Positions 1 through 8,424 of a stretch of DNA of 64,000 nucleotides are shown here, piece by piece. Origin of the DNA: Bdellovibrionales bacterium RIFOXYC1_FULL_37_79 (lineage in GTDB: Bacteria > Bdellovibrionota > Bacteriovoracia > Bacteriovoracales > Bacteriovoracaceae); the NCBI GenBank assembly GCA_001770015.1, contig MEQB01000042.1:1-64000 (forward strand). Direction: 5' to 3'. The notes below the pieces were generated by a model. The model had not been told where the DNA came from. It saw nothing but the letters and a program-made list of their open reading frames with translations, and ran no database searches. Position numbers and translations under genes: made by a program. Each line of letters begins with the position of its first letter. Position 1 is the first letter of the stretch.

Positions 1-1
1 T

Positions 2-133
2 CAAAAAATAAAAGATCATACTAACGCTCATCCTGATTGTTGGATTATCAGACCTACGCATCCTGCTTCGGCTCCTCTGGTGATGAATCTGATAATCATT
101 AATATGCTTACTATGAAAGAAAATTATAAATAG
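2..133 (+). CDS. C-terminal fragment of an unidentified protein (truncated by window edge)
   Basis: A reading frame open from the first base ends with TAG at 131-133 and gives 43 residues; the other two forward frames close within the first 30 bases. The visible tail contains WIIRPTHPAS followed by a hydrophobic stretch and a basic end. I do not recognise the family, and with the N-terminal part outside the window the call rests only on the open frame. It could also be a relic, as several broken genes lie nearby. Confidence 0.3.
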   Translation, partial: QKIKDHTNAHPDCWIIRPTHPASAPLVMNLIIINMLTMKENYK

Positions 134-314
134 CGTTTGTAAACTTTTTCTTACAACAAGACAGCAATCAAGTTTAACTTGATTTTCGCAAGGATAACTT
201 GAAAGATGTAATGAACGATTTTAAATTGTTCATGAATTTTAAAATGTGTTGCATGGAATAAGAATTCTAGATATCCAGTAATCGGCTCTTTCCCAAAAAG
301 AGGGGCAACACTTA
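134..314. other. Intergenic stretch with one short palindrome
   Basis: No gene is visible between the left-edge fragment and the antitoxin gene. A near-perfect inverted repeat with 9-base arms AATCAAGTT/AACTTGATT occupies 166-184 and is followed by a short T run. It may be a weak terminator for the left-edge gene or a protein-binding site. Confidence 0.3.
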
Positions 315-674
315 TCAAGCAGCTTCATTGGAAAGGAACTCCGTAACTTCTTTATCAAATTTTTTTATAAGATTAACATTTTTAGAACTTATAATAAGAC
401 AAAAATAATACCCAAGAAGAGAATCAATTTTAAATCGGTCAATTTGACAATGAAGAATCCGGCTAGTCACAGCAGGACCCACTCCAATAATTTCTGATAA
501 TTCTTTATTGGTATAATCATTTTCAAGTTTAAATTTAATTATCTGTTGACAAATATTAAATTTCATCTTTTGTGTAGGAGATGCATTGTTATTAATCAAC
601 TTAGTAGATTTAACTTTCCCCTTTTTTATTCTATCTAAAGCTTTAAAAATTCTTTTTTGATCAGGATAATTCAT
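315..674 (-). CDS. HigA-like XRE-family antitoxin/transcriptional regulator
   Basis: A 119-residue protein with a helix-turn-helix at about residues 50-80 (NKELSEIIGVGPAVTSRILHC), typical of the XRE/Cro antitoxins that follow a RelE/HigB-type toxin. It probably binds its own promoter and neutralises the toxin. Its ATG (674-672) overlaps the TGA of the upstream toxin frame by the classic ATGA arrangement, and AAGGAG lies a few bases upstream within the toxin end. The toxin-first order is the HigBA arrangement. The antitoxin frame is intact although the toxin is broken. Family assignment is from motif and context only. Confidence 0.65.
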   Translation of the reverse strand: MNYPDQKRIFKALDRIKKGKVKSTKLINNNASPTQKMKFNICQQIIKFKLENDYTNKELSEIIGVGPAVTSRILHCQIDRFKIDSLLGYYFCLIISSKNVNLIKKFDKEVTEFLSNEAA

Positions 675-1023
675 ATCGGCTCCTTCTTAATTTGAAAAAA
701 AGTAATAATTCCACTTTTTTTAGGATTACTTCTTTCAATACAAAAAACCATTTTATAATTTTGATTATCTTGAAAAAAATGTTTTTCAACTATAAAATAA
801 TCAAACAAATCATCAGAATCAGGAATTAATCCAACTCCATCCAATGATTCAAAAAAATTGCGACCTCATCCACTGAAAAATTTGAACGTTTCTTTTTTCC
901 ATATCCTTTGTTTCTAGTAAGGCCATAGTTAATATGTTTCAGATCAATTTCAAGCGTACTTATTATGTAAGCATTAATCCTAGTTTTGTTAATTCTTTTT
1001 ATTTTAAGTTCAGCAGGTTTCAT
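671..1023 (-). pseudogene. HigB/RelE-like toxin gene with a single-base frameshift in a poly-A/T run
   Basis: The ATG-initiated frame (1023 to 826, 65 residues) runs into an early stop, but the same strand stays open in the next frame from about 860 down to the TGA at 673-671. The second segment contains FESLDGVGLIPDSD and YKMVFCIERSNPKKSGIITF, which resembles the strand-rich C-terminal half of small toxins of the RelE/HigB type. Restoring one base in the seven-A run at 851-857 gives a continuous protein of about 117 residues that ends overlapping the antitoxin start. This is either a genuine inactivating mutation, a slippage site, or an assembly error. Confidence 0.55.
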
Positions 1024-1059
1024 GCTCGTAACCTCACGACAAAAGTATTTTACAATTAG

Positions 1060-1075
1060 TTGACTATTAAGTCAA
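1060..1075. promoter_or_regulatory. Palindromic operator candidate for the toxin-antitoxin operon
   Basis: TTGACTATTAAGTCAA is a perfect 6-base inverted repeat around an ATTA centre, about 37 bases upstream of the toxin ATG. A second TTGTCAAC-like half-site follows at 1092-1099. Position and symmetry fit autoregulation by the XRE antitoxin. Confidence 0.4.
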
Positions 1076-1099
1076 TTTATTTGATTAAATTGTCAACAA

Positions 1100-1392
1100 A
1101 ATTGCGATCTCTAATTGTCATTGGGTTTGCAAATTGGACGAAATCATTTCAACCGAACGCAACGTGTTTTCAAGGCATTAGACTAGCAGGGTCAATTATA
1201 ATAACTAGTCAGTAACCCCTTAAGGAAATTCGACACGTTTGACTACTATAACTGACAATGATTTTATATATTTAATACTTGAACGTCTTTACAGCTAAGT
1301 TAAAAACTTTCTTTAATGATTATTTAATAGAAATAAAAGAATTATTAGAGTTATAATTTTTACGAGACTCAAAAATTACTGGAAATTAAATT
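1100..1392. other. Gene-free stretch between the toxin-antitoxin operon and the CPBP gene
   Basis: No open frame with coding character is visible on either strand. There is a distant inverted repeat GACTAG (1181-1186)/CTAGTC (1205-1210) and an AT-rich run near 1260-1340 that could carry promoters for either flanking gene, but no clear -35/-10 pair can be assigned by eye. Confidence 0.3.
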
Positions 1393-2046
1393 TTGAATTA
1401 TATGTCTAAATATTTATGTATTTTAGCTCTATTCATAAGAAATCTACTAACCCCATTTTTGTTTTCTATTCCTAAATACATCCATTCACCATTGCAGATG
1501 ATAATAATTGGCCTAGCTTATTATTTTGAAAAGGATAAGACAGATGATTTCTTTATTAGCAGAAAGAATCTTAAGAGAAAAATTTTTATTGGGATCATAT
1601 TAACTCCTCTTTTTTGTGGGACAGAATATATATTTGATTATTGGAGAGGTGAAGCATTCACAACTTTTTATTGGAAAAGCTTCTTCTTATTACCTGTTTT
1701 TGTTTTAACATCTGGATGGCGTGCTGGAATTTATGAAGAACTGCTATATCGATCTTTATTAATGGGGCTATTGTTACGAAAATTTAAAAATCCAATATTT
1801 CCAATTTTGATACAAGGAATTCTTTTTTATGTTGCTCATCCGAGATATTTACAGGCCGGCTCTTGGGGCGCTGGTTTAATGACTTTGGTAACTGGATTAA
1901 CTTTTGGAATTATAACGTATAAGACAAAAAGTATTATTCCAACCATAATTATTCATTCAACAATAAACGTATATGGATTGATATCAATGCCATTTGCTGA
2001 AGCATTTATAAAAGCTATAAATGCGTGGGGATTAAAAATCTTATAG
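1393..2046 (+). CDS. CPBP-family (CAAX/Abi) intramembrane metalloprotease
   Basis: A 217-residue multi-pass membrane protein with the CPBP glutamic-protease motifs: EExxxR at residues 115-120 (YEELLYR), a second motif with His149 in FYVAHP, and a third with His188 and Asn192 in IIIHSTINV. These residues lie at the membrane face and cleave substrates within or near the bilayer; bacterial members are linked to bacteriocin immunity or surface-protein processing, but the substrate here is unknown. TTG at 1393 is preceded by GGAA with good spacing; ATG at 1402 is the alternative start. It is monocistronic and lies in the accessory region. Confidence 0.85.
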   Translation: MNYMSKYLCILALFIRNLLTPFLFSIPKYIHSPLQMIIIGLAYYFEKDKTDDFFISRKNLKRKIFIGIILTPLFCGTEYIFDYWRGEAFTTFYWKSFFLLPVFVLTSGWRAGIYEELLYRSLLMGLLLRKFKNPIFPILIQGILFYVAHPRYLQAGSWGAGLMTLVTGLTFGIITYKTKSIIPTIIIHSTINVYGLISMPFAEAFIKAINAWGLKIL

Positions 2047-2095
2047 GATGCCCTATGATAAAACATTGTCAGTAAAATAAATATTAAGGAGAAAC

Positions 2096-2530
2096 ATGAG
2101 TTTACAAATTAAAAACGGTACAGAATGCATAGATTGGAATGAGCTTGATCAAGTTTTTCAAAGTGCACCGCTTGGCGGACGACCAGCCGAAAAATTTAAG
2201 AAAGCATGTGAATATTCCCCTGTAGTTGTATCAGTATGGAGCGATAATAGAATTGTAGGTTTTGGAAGAGCTTTTACTGATTTTATAGGATATGCGTCCA
2301 TTTATGATGTTGTTGTCCACAAAGATTTCCAAGGTCGTGGGATTGGGAAAAAAATTATGAATTCAATTTTGGAACAACTCAAGTCTTGTAATTATGTTAC
2401 CTTATTTGTGGCACCCGGGAAGTCTGAATTTTATTCTTCTTTTGGTTTTAAAAGTCTTAAATCGGGCATGATATTAGTTAATAATGATAACTTCAAAGAA
2501 CATCTTATTACGAGGGGACATATTGAATAA
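2096..2530 (+). CDS. GNAT-family N-acetyltransferase
   Basis: A 144-residue single-domain protein with the acetyl-CoA binding motif Q-x-R-G-I-G at residues 79-84 (FQGRGIGKKIM) after a beta-strand VVVHKDF, and the C-terminal FYSSFGFK segment typical of the fold. It transfers an acetyl group from acetyl-CoA to an amine on an unknown substrate. AAGGAG is positioned 5 bases before the ATG. It sits 50 bases after the CPBP gene in the same direction and could be co-transcribed. Full domain length and intact motifs suggest a functional gene. Confidence 0.85.
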   Translation: MSLQIKNGTECIDWNELDQVFQSAPLGGRPAEKFKKACEYSPVVVSVWSDNRIVGFGRAFTDFIGYASIYDVVVHKDFQGRGIGKKIMNSILEQLKSCNYVTLFVAPGKSEFYSSFGFKSLKSGMILVNNDNFKEHLITRGHIE

Positions 2531-2531
2531 C

Positions 2532-2768
2532 ATGAAGTGCCTGATAATAAATTTCATATATTCGATTTGACAGTGGACTAAAAACGAAAATTCCATTGGA
2601 GAAAATTTGGTTATCAATCTATTTGCATTAAAATTAATTGACGAAGATAAAAACACTGACATCAAGATAATCTACTCATCAAAAGAACCAGATATATATG
2701 AGTTTGAAATTGATGGTGAAGTCTTAGGTTTGGGTCCATATGGAGACCCTATTTGTAGAGCAATTTAA
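2532..2768 (+). pseudogene. Small unidentified gene with an in-frame TGA
   Basis: An ATG two bases after the acetyltransferase stop opens a frame that meets TGA at 2568-2570 after 12 codons, then continues without interruption for 65 codons to TAA at 2766-2768. The downstream part reads like real protein (ENLVINLFALKLIDEDKN, then IYEFEIDGEVLGLGPYGD). Either the gene starts inside, for example at the TTG within ENLV, or the TGA is a nonsense mutation. No family was recognised. Confidence 0.35.
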
Positions 2769-2909
2769 ATTCTGGCATAAGTTTTTATTTTGCTTATTTC
2801 TTCCACTTAAATCTTTGTGACTCAATGAATATGGGACGACATCCGATATTTAAAAACATTGACCTTTTCTCTCGGTTACGATAGTTTTAGAATAAAAAAT
2901 GTAGGTAAA

Positions 2910-3974
2910 ATGAATTATAAAAAAGAAGTAGAAAGATTACTTCAAAGTTCTCCATTTCCTATTAATCTAAATATCACCCTAACTGGTAGAACCCCCTCTC
3001 TCGCTAGCTCCGAGTTTCTAACTAATAAAGAACAAGGTGACTGGGCGGAGCAAGTCGTACTTAAAGCAATAAACGATAATAATTTTGACTACGTTGCAGT
3101 TCAGTATGGGCGATCAGACACTCTGAGTGCTGGAGATGATGGTTTTAAAGAATTTTATGATGGGTACTTGATTGAACTCAATACCATTGGTAAGAAGCCA
3201 GACATTCTTATTTTTCGTAGAACATTTTTTGAATCAAAGAATTTCGATTTAATCTCCGATAATACAGTTTCAAAAGCTGTTGCTGCTTTAGAAGTTCGTT
3301 CAAGTAGCTTCCTTGCCAATAAATATGATTCATATATGAAAAATCGGGCGCAAGAAGCAATTACAAATTGTATTCGTTTGCGAGATGAAATAGTTAATAG
3401 TCCACTAGGTGAATTACTTAAATCAAAGAGTGAGAGCATCTTTGAGCTCCTGCATACTGCCAAGGAGAATTCATTCTGTGATTTAGATTTTAGGCTTACA
3501 ACATGGTCTTCAAGCCAGGACTTAAAGTCTCTATCTCAGAAATTAAAAGAACTAAAAGAAAATATTAAAGTATTACACAAGAGGGACTACTTAAGTATAA
3601 CTCCGAAGCTTGAAGACCTTGCTCTTGTTAATCGCTGGATTCAAAAATATGGAGTCAAGCATTATTACCTACAGGTGTTTTTTGATATGGCCTATGTAAT
3701 ACCATTCAAATCAATTCTTGAGATTACTTCAAATCCTGAGAACGAAGGAAAATTTTTTTCAGTAGAGTCTGATGTCAAAAACCAAGGAAAATCAACAATC
3801 AAAGTCAATGTACATTTTGGGAAAAAAATTTTAAGGCGAATTGATATGCCGACCCGTAATTCCACTATGAAGGAATTAAGCAGAGGTCGTTTGTTATTTT
3901 ACGTAACATTCACTGGTGGCAAAGGTTATCTTGACAAAAACATCTTTATTAATGAGGTTGTAGGTGGAAAATAG
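2910..3974 (+). CDS. Type II restriction endonuclease, probably AccI family
   Basis: A 354-residue protein from ATG 2910; an upstream in-frame ATG at 2859 would add 17 residues with no coding look. The N-terminal FLTNKEQGDWAE segment and the following GRSDTLSAGDDGFKEFYD and TIGKKPDILIF resemble the AccI restriction endonuclease family as I remember it. A PD (97-98) followed by E128-V-R130 in ALEVRSSS looks like a PD-(D/E)xK nuclease core with Arg or a nearby residue in the Lys position. Its 3' end overlaps an adenine methyltransferase gene, so the pair is a restriction-modification system. AccI cuts GTMKAC; whether this enzyme shares that specificity is inference. Confidence 0.65.
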   Translation: MNYKKEVERLLQSSPFPINLNITLTGRTPSLASSEFLTNKEQGDWAEQVVLKAINDNNFDYVAVQYGRSDTLSAGDDGFKEFYDGYLIELNTIGKKPDILIFRRTFFESKNFDLISDNTVSKAVAALEVRSSSFLANKYDSYMKNRAQEAITNCIRLRDEIVNSPLGELLKSKSESIFELLHTAKENSFCDLDFRLTTWSSSQDLKSLSQKLKELKENIKVLHKRDYLSITPKLEDLALVNRWIQKYGVKHYYLQVFFDMAYVIPFKSILEITSNPENEGKFFSVESDVKNQGKSTIKVNVHFGKKILRRIDMPTRNSTMKELSRGRLLFYVTFTGGKGYLDKNIFINEVVGGK

Positions 3975-5499
3975 TCTTTTTTCAGCTTATTCAAATGTAA
4001 CTTCCCTGGAACATCGCAAGAAATTTGGGCAATTTTTTACTCCAAAAGCAATTGCTAAATTCATGATTGATTGGCTTTTAATTGATAGATCCGATAGCTG
4101 CCTTGATCCAGCTTTTGGACTTGGTGTTTTTGCCGAAGAGCTCGATGCAAGCAACTATAATTTTGCATCTTTCAAGACATACGAATTAGATAGCCATATT
4201 TTTGATTTTTCAAAAAACTATTTCGGAGAGAAAATCACAATTCATAATAAAGACTATTTGCTCAATTGGGACAACCCTAAATTCGACTCAATAATATGCA
4301 ATCCCCCTTACATGAAGTTTCAGAATTTTCAGTCAAAAGAAGAAGTCATTGAAGTTTTCGAAGAAAACCTAGGGATAAGACTTTCTGGCTATACGAACAC
4401 AGCATCTGCATTTTTACTGAAGTCTATCGAGGAGCTTAAAGACGGCGGCAAGCTAGCCTATATTATGCCATTTGAGTTCATGAATGCTGGCTATGGGCAA
4501 ATTGTTAAAGAATTTTTACTCGAGCAGGGAACAATAAATGCGCTTATAAAGATTGACTGTGAAAAAGATACTTTCTCCGAAGTAGTTACGTCTGTTGGAA
4601 TTATTTTTTTTACAAAGCAAAATAAGTCAACCCACGATATTCCATTCTATGTGATAACCAGTCTTTCTCAACTGACAAAACTAGATGACCTAACTCCTAT
4701 TAGAAGTGTGTCAAGAAATGATATTAAGCCAAAAGACAAGTGGGCTAAACATTTTGAGCTTAATCAAATTACTATAAATTCAAAATGGCTATGTCAATTA
4801 AACTACTATGGAAGCTTTAGTAGAGGAATTGCTACCGGAGCAAATGAGTATTTTTCAGCGAACCAAACTAAAGCCAAAAAATTTAAGTTGCCAGAAGGCG
4901 CCCTTATCCCATGTATTACTAAGAGTAATCAACTAAAGACTAGTATTTTCAGCAGCGAAAAATTAGAAAAACTAATATTATCCGATGCTACGATCTATTT
5001 AGTAAATCTTGAAGAGAACTCAGATTGTCCTGCAATAAAATCCTATATCAAGTTAGGAGAGGAACGAGAGGTTCATAAACGCTACTTAACAAAAATGCGC
5101 TCTCCTTGGTACAAACTTGAAAAACGAAAGCCTGCTGAGCTTTTATTTGGGGTATTTTCAAGGGATGGCTACAAAGTTGTAAGAAATTTCACAAATTCGA
5201 TTAACTTAACTTGTTACCACGGCTTCAATACTAACATGTTTGGAGCAAAGTATTTAGATTTGTTGTTTTTTTATTTCCTATCAGGTGCTGGCAAAAAAAT
5301 CCTGACCATTAATATGAGGAAATATGGTGATGGACTAGATAAATTTGAACCAAACGATTTAAATAACTCGTTTGTTCCTTCGTCGGGATGGTTTGACTCA
5401 CTAAAAGAAGTTGATATTGCTTATGAATACAGCCAGATTCGTAAAAATGGTAAAATTTCGGAAAAGCTAAATTGTGTATTCGATAGCTTGCTTCACTAA
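3964..5499 (+). CDS. N6-adenine DNA methyltransferase of the restriction-modification pair
   Basis: A 511-residue class I DNA methyltransferase. Motif X-like FGQFFTPKAIA is at residues 21-31, the SAM-binding motif I DPAFGLG at 48-54, and the catalytic motif IV NPPY at 113-116, which is diagnostic of amino (N6-A or N4-C) methylation; the order X-I-IV with a C-terminal recognition region fits the gamma (TaqI-like) class. It protects host DNA from the partner nuclease. It starts at GTG 3964, eleven bases inside the end of the endonuclease gene, with AGG upstream, so translation is probably coupled. Confidence 0.85.
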   Translation: MENSLFSAYSNVTSLEHRKKFGQFFTPKAIAKFMIDWLLIDRSDSCLDPAFGLGVFAEELDASNYNFASFKTYELDSHIFDFSKNYFGEKITIHNKDYLLNWDNPKFDSIICNPPYMKFQNFQSKEEVIEVFEENLGIRLSGYTNTASAFLLKSIEELKDGGKLAYIMPFEFMNAGYGQIVKEFLLEQGTINALIKIDCEKDTFSEVVTSVGIIFFTKQNKSTHDIPFYVITSLSQLTKLDDLTPIRSVSRNDIKPKDKWAKHFELNQITINSKWLCQLNYYGSFSRGIATGANEYFSANQTKAKKFKLPEGALIPCITKSNQLKTSIFSSEKLEKLILSDATIYLVNLEENSDCPAIKSYIKLGEEREVHKRYLTKMRSPWYKLEKRKPAELLFGVFSRDGYKVVRNFTNSINLTCYHGFNTNMFGAKYLDLLFFYFLSGAGKKILTINMRKYGDGLDKFEPNDLNNSFVPSSGWFDSLKEVDIAYEYSQIRKNGKISEKLNCVFDSLLH

Positions 5500-5865
5500 A
5501 CCCCCCTCTTATGTTGTTTTTTTAGATATTGAAAAGTTCATGTTATATTAGATTGGCATTACAGCACACTTTTGGAGTGTGTTAAATCTGATCAATATAA
5601 ATTATTTCTAAGAAAGCGAGTCGTTTCAGAATAGTGTCCCATCGGCAACCATGTGTGATTTGATCAAATTATCTTGATATTAAAAAAAGAAAATCTTTCC
5701 CTAAACTCAAGTTACAGAAATAAGCACCGCCTCCTTTCATTATGTAATTAAACGGACAGTAAATATCGAAAGATGGGTAAGCCGCTTATTTAATGTACAA
5801 AGCAATGTTGAAATTGTTGTCCTATTCTGCGAGGGGACACCATCGTTATGTAGAATTCTTAAAAA
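5500..5865. other. Gene-free stretch with inverted repeats and possible relics
   Basis: A hairpin CACACT/AGTGTG (5565-5570/5576-5581) lies downstream of the methyltransferase but lacks a T run. GTGTCCC near 5635 and GGGGACAC near 5832 form imperfect inverted ends about 200 bases apart, each followed inward by TCG, like remnants of a small mobile element. A forward frame from about 5707 to 5878 is open for nearly 60 codons without a usable start and matches no family I know. Confidence 0.3.
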
Positions 5866-7425
5866 TCATGGCCCTTGAATCGGAATTTTCTTTGGAAAAG
5901 AGCGATTGGCGATATCTCTAAGACAAAGAGAAATTGGAAGAGTATCGGCTTTTTTTGCTGACTTTACGCTATCACCTTCAAGTGCTGATTTTTCATCTAA
6001 GTTAGTCGCTTTTAATTGAAGTACAGTCATCATTTGAGAAGCATATGCTCCGATTGTTGTCTGTTTTCCCTGGATAATAATTGGAAAATTTCGCAGGGGC
6101 ACTAATTCATCTTGGAGAATCTTAATTGCATCTAAATCATCACTTCCTTCAACGACTTTTGTTAGAAATATTAAAAAAATTTCCTGATCAGGTGTCCCTG
6201 CAAGTTTTTTTAATATATTCATCGTTTCGCCTGCTAAAATGTGAACATTTAAATTAGTAGGACTGATTAAATAAAAAGATTTGGGATCATTTTGAAATGC
6301 AATTTTTTGAGCTAGTCTTATTTTGTTTTTTAAATCTTCTTTTTTAGTTTTAATTCTTGATTTGTTAGCTGCTAAGTTTTTAAATTCCTCACCATTAGCA
6401 ATTGTATCTTCACTTGGATAAATTGCTGGAGTTAAAAGTGCAGAGTTACGGGCACTAGTAATTTCAAACAGTCGTTTATGATTTTTTTCTAAAACAGCTA
6501 GTTCCCAGTCTGCTCTAATTGAAGTTTTGGCGTCAGAAATTTCCTTTATTCTCTTCAATGTTTCAACCAGCTTTGCCTCTGCTTCCCCTCGTTGCTCCTT
6601 TATAAACGCTTGGACTTTTTGATATATTTTATCAAACTCAAATTCTGTAGAGGATTCTAATGATATTAGAAGCTCATCTAAACTGAAACTCAATAATTCT
6701 GGTTTTGTGGTCCAGCCACTCGGCATGGTTATATCAGAATATTGAAACTCATTTATAAGTTTTAAAATTTTCTGATACGGTGTACATTGTGTGCAGAAGT
6801 TTTTAGCTTTATTGCCCATCCTCTCAAGGTGTTTTTTGGCTCTTTCAATTTGTGCCTCCATTTGCTTTGCATAACCAAATTCTTCTCTTCCAGCTGCGGT
6901 AATACTATTAAAGGTTACAAGGGGGTTTAATTTCATATCGGGGTTTAATGTCATATCAACGAAAGCGGTTTCCCAGCTTTTTGCGTGACACATATCACAC
7001 GTTAGATTTACGGAAATTTTTTTCCCCGTTTCTTCGGCAAACTTATTTATTGAAACAATAAGTTTCTTGATGATGTCGGTGTGTGGAATTTTTTTATGAT
7101 CCGGTATGCCGACAGAACCAATCCATCCATGAGACTTGAGGTCAATATAAATTTCAGGAGAATGGGCCTCTTTAATAATTCCAAGTTGTTTATTTAATTG
7201 ATGTTGAAAATAATCCAGTCCATTGTCAGGTTTGATGGTGTCTTCGATTTTAATCCCCATCTCATTGTACCTACTAACGGCAGTTTCAGCATCTATGCGA
7301 AAATAGTTAGCATCGTGCATTTGCCAAACAATACCAACAGTCTCGCTAGCAAAAAGATCAAAAGTCGAAATAAAAAAAATGATTGAAAAATATAAGAAAC
7401 ATCTTTTTAAAGCGCATAGAATCAT
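5866..7425 (-). CDS. Secreted protein with caspase-like (clan CD) peptidase motifs
   Basis: A 519-residue protein with a signal peptide (about residues 1-27, ending LFAS). The segment from 28 to 190 has the layout of a caspase/metacaspase-like fold: a first strand TVGIVWQ, a His-Gly pair at 99-100 after the strand IYIDLKS, a Cys146 in CDMCHAKS after strand KISVNLT, and a further strand VTFNSITAAGRE like the strand after the catalytic Cys. DMCHAKS resembles the DSCHSG of metacaspases. The rest (190-519) is largely helical with no domain I can name. It would act in the periplasm or outside. No neighbour shares its strand. The peptidase call is inference from motifs. Confidence 0.45.
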   Translation of the reverse strand: MILCALKRCFLYFSIIFFISTFDLFASETVGIVWQMHDANYFRIDAETAVSRYNEMGIKIEDTIKPDNGLDYFQHQLNKQLGIIKEAHSPEIYIDLKSHGWIGSVGIPDHKKIPHTDIIKKLIVSINKFAEETGKKISVNLTCDMCHAKSWETAFVDMTLNPDMKLNPLVTFNSITAAGREEFGYAKQMEAQIERAKKHLERMGNKAKNFCTQCTPYQKILKLINEFQYSDITMPSGWTTKPELLSFSLDELLISLESSTEFEFDKIYQKVQAFIKEQRGEAEAKLVETLKRIKEISDAKTSIRADWELAVLEKNHKRLFEITSARNSALLTPAIYPSEDTIANGEEFKNLAANKSRIKTKKEDLKNKIRLAQKIAFQNDPKSFYLISPTNLNVHILAGETMNILKKLAGTPDQEIFLIFLTKVVEGSDDLDAIKILQDELVPLRNFPIIIQGKQTTIGAYASQMMTVLQLKATNLDEKSALEGDSVKSAKKADTLPISLCLRDIANRSFPKKIPIQGP

Positions 7426-7614
7426 AAGTAATCTTTCGGATTTACTTGGAATTTAATTTACAGTAAGTTCACAATATTCACGAGGTATTCGGTGAAATAA
7501 TTTTAAATTTTATTAATAGTGTACAGTTTTTGTCGCCTAATCTGATTAATCTCTATCAGAAATATTCCTGTTGATAGCAGGATCGCAGCTAAACTATATC
7601 GATTACTGCTTTCA

Positions 7615-7800
7615 TTACTTTTCTCCTTTTTTCGCCTCTTGAAGCTTTTTAAGATCAATTGGAGGTCTTTACCAACGGACAGAATACCCCTTTGTTGTAA
7701 CCATCGGTTCAATCACTTTAGCGGAAGGGGCACCAAACGGCAGGTGGTATATGATATGATTGGGTTGTTGATCGCATTTTTTTAATTGGTGTACAATTTG
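7615..7800 (-). pseudogene. Relic reading frame with an internal stop
   Basis: On the minus strand a frame open from the start of the neighbouring lipoprotein gene reads HIIYHLPFGAPSAKVIEP, then MVTTKGYSVRW, then a TAA, then RPPIDLKKLQEAKKGEK in the same frame before TAA at 7617-7615. The residue content looks like coding sequence with a nonsense mutation and no start. The family was not recognised. A different frame here encodes a 69-residue arginine/lysine-rich product that I regard as a shadow. Confidence 0.3.
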
Positions 7801-7803
7801 TAG

Positions 7804-8424
7804 ATGCGTTTGATGCTAATTATGTGTACTTTATTCTTAATTATTTCGTGCGGTGAGAGGCCAGCATTTCATCTGGCTGACTTGAAACAATCTTTAACCC
7901 CTTCGTCAGAAATAATTCTTTTCAAAGACGCATTGGATATCGAAAGTTCTGAGTCTTCTCACAATGTCGTGCCACCTCATGGGAAAGTTGAGAAAGATCG
8001 AACGATGTGGTTTTTAGATGAAAGTTGTATTGAGGTAGGCAGATATAAGTTCTGTAGTGACAATGATCGAATGAACTCTAGGTTGAAAATGTCTGTGATC
8101 TCGGGAAACTCACGAATTCAGGCTAGACCTCTTGGGGGTTCATTCTATGATATTTGGTATAGATTTATGGGCGCTTCTCCAGCAAGTGTCCATGAGATTG
8201 TAAAGTTCGGGAATGAATCATTCGGGTTACTCCATACCCACGGTTTTTCGGTCTTTTACAATGGAAAATTCTGCGAACCAATCGAAGTTAATCCTAATGG
8301 TAAAATGTGGTTTGGCATGGATAATCGTGGCGCGCTTTTGATTTTCACATCTTCCCCACTGACCGATGTTGATAGGCCAGTCGATGGTTGGCGTGAATAT
8401 GAAATTGCAAGGCTGTGCCAATAA
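7804..8424 (+). CDS. Uncharacterised lipoprotein
   Basis: A 206-residue protein with a short lipoprotein signal ending in the lipobox LIISC (Cys16), so it should be lipid-anchored in the envelope. The mature part holds a few cysteines (ESCIEVGRYKFCSD, GKFCEP) that could form disulfides, and Trp/Gly-rich beta-like segments (FYDIWYRFMG, NGKMWFGMDN). No family was recognised. The upstream Shine-Dalgarno sequence is weak. It stands alone between genes on the opposite strand. Confidence 0.65.
   Translation: MRLMLIMCTLFLIISCGERPAFHLADLKQSLTPSSEIILFKDALDIESSESSHNVVPPHGKVEKDRTMWFLDESCIEVGRYKFCSDNDRMNSRLKMSVISGNSRIQARPLGGSFYDIWYRFMGASPASVHEIVKFGNESFGLLHTHGFSVFYNGKFCEPIEVNPNGKMWFGMDNRGALLIFTSSPLTDVDRPVDGWREYEIARLCQ

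Noticed and set aside
5565-5581. Terminator for the methyltransferase gene
   Set aside because: Six-base stem only and no T run.
7503-7712. 69-residue minus-strand ORF rich in Lys/Arg
   Set aside because: A second frame of the same strand gives more protein-like residues across the segment; the ORF lacks a ribosome-binding site.
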